From NCBI RefSeq assembly GCF_047470865.1, contig NZ_JAZDRH010000043.1, positions 1 through 14,837 on the forward strand: a stretch of DNA of 14,837 bases. The letters are read 5' to 3'. The DNA is from JAZDRH01 sp047470865 (GTDB lineage: Bacteria; Pseudomonadota; Gammaproteobacteria; Pseudomonadales; Pseudomonadaceae). A program made the position numbers and the translations under genes. This document shows, piece after piece, positions 14,330 through 14,837 of the stretch. The notes below the pieces were generated by a model that saw only the letters and a list, made by a program, of their open reading frames with translations, did no database searches and was not told the origin of the DNA. Position 1 is the stretch's first letter. Each line of letters begins with the position of its first letter.

Positions 14330-14837
14330 ATGCATATATCAAAACGAATCAAACCGCGTTTTTATAACCTAATTATTACCGGCGCTCTATCCAGTTGCTT
14401 GCTTGGAGCTACTGCCGCGCAAGCGGCGGTAGGTGGCTTTCCGAATGCAGTGGTTAAACAACCCAATGCCGAATACGTTGAAACCACCACCGACCTTAGC
14501 GTTAAAGTGCTGGGGGGTAGTATTGACCTTAACCGTACTTGGTCCAACGGACGCTGGACAGTTAACCCAAACTGGACCCGCTTACGCTTTGTAGCCGATC
14601 CGCTGGGTAATGGCGTTCAATCCATCGAACGCTCCGGCGCCATTTATAAACGCAGCAACAGCGCCACCACTTACCAATATGAAAAATACAGCCTAGTAAA
14701 AACGACGGATGGCTGGCGTTGGAGCGACCCTTCAGGCAACTGGATTAATTACGATAGCCAAGGGCGTATACTTAAATCAGGCGACCGTAATAACATCAGC
14801 GTTCACTTTATTCGTGACAGTGAAGGGCGACTAACAC
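14330..14837 (+). CDS. RHS/YD-repeat protein with N-terminal export signal (5' part only)
   Basis: Translation from ATG 14330 stays open for 169 codons to the window edge, so the gene is cut by the window. RHS proteins form hollow YD-repeat shells that usually enclose a C-terminal toxin. Here the N-terminus is not a PAAR domain but an export signal: basic KRIKPR, hydrophobic FYNLIITGALSSCLLG, and cleavage after ATAAQA (residue 32). The string LSSC (20-23) also fits a lipobox, so a lipoprotein is possible. After it come DLSVKVLGGSIDLNRTW and YD-like units such as WRWSDPSGNWINYDSQGRI and HFIRDSEGRLT, typical of the start of an RHS core. The start lies one base after the giant gene's TAA, and the AGG at 14319-14321 inside that gene serves as ribosome site, indicating coupling. 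GC is about 50% over 14341-14820, above the upstream genes, as is usual for RHS cores. The toxin tip is outside the window. Confidence 0.85.
   Translation, partial: MHISKRIKPRFYNLIITGALSSCLLGATAAQAAVGGFPNAVVKQPNAEYVETTTDLSVKVLGGSIDLNRTWSNGRWTVNPNWTRLRFVADPLGNGVQSIERSGAIYKRSNSATTYQYEKYSLVKTTDGWRWSDPSGNWINYDSQGRILKSGDRNNISVHFIRDSEGRLT

Noticed and set aside
14362..14547. 61-codon minus-strand open frame inside the RHS start
   Set aside because: Antisense to a clear signal peptide and RHS N-terminal region; high local GC makes chance open frames likely.
1..14837. tRNA, rRNA or riboswitch genes
   Set aside because: I saw no cloverleaf-like segments, rRNA signatures or known riboswitch cores on either strand by eye; a covariance-model scan would be decisive.

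Overview
The window suggests a low-GC gammaproteobacterium. There is a classical autotransporter, Sec-exported repeat proteins, a hicAB toxin-antitoxin pair, and a lambda/HK97-type phage lysis-packaging remnant of the kind common in Pseudomonadales. The genus cannot be fixed from the sequence. Base composition is a mosaic (hand counts): about 25% GC in the first gene (61-300), about 50% in the phage HNH gene (1861-2100), about 35% at the start of the giant repeat gene (8521-8760), and about 50% in the RHS gene at the right edge (14341-14820).

Left part (1-3044), an accessory or decayed-prophage patch. A very AT-rich gene for a small exported protein of unknown function lies on the minus strand. 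Next come a bidirectional-looking terminator and hicA-hicB (minus strand), driven by a good sigma70-like promoter embedded in a perfect 16-bp inverted repeat. On the plus strand, a phage holin overlaps an HNH endonuclease gene, followed by a cos-like non-coding stretch and the first half of a P27-family terminase small subunit. The terminase gene breaks off near 2570, where it abuts, tail to tail, the N-terminal piece of a patatin-like phospholipase on the minus strand. Both genes are truncated at this one junction.

Middle (3045-3524). An M23-family (LytM) metallopeptidase with its zinc and active-site motifs but no signal peptide.

Right part (3713-14837), the most interesting region. Four plus-strand genes with short gaps (44, 9 and 1 nt) look like an operon: an autotransporter with a C-terminal barrel; a Sec-exported 686-aa protein with SdrD_B-like and DUF11-like domains; a 2017-aa Sec-exported protein with a nidogen-like N-terminal domain, three ~370-aa Ig/FN3 repeats and a Gly/Cys-rich tail; and the beginning of an RHS/YD-repeat protein that carries a Sec (or lipoprotein) signal and runs off the edge. 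The RHS start codon lies one base after the giant gene's stop codon. My reading is that the locus makes a cell-surface assembly in which an exported RHS protein is displayed or delivered with dedicated Ig-like partners, rather than through a type VI secretion PAAR route. The export signals, domains and gene order are visible; the joint function is inference.
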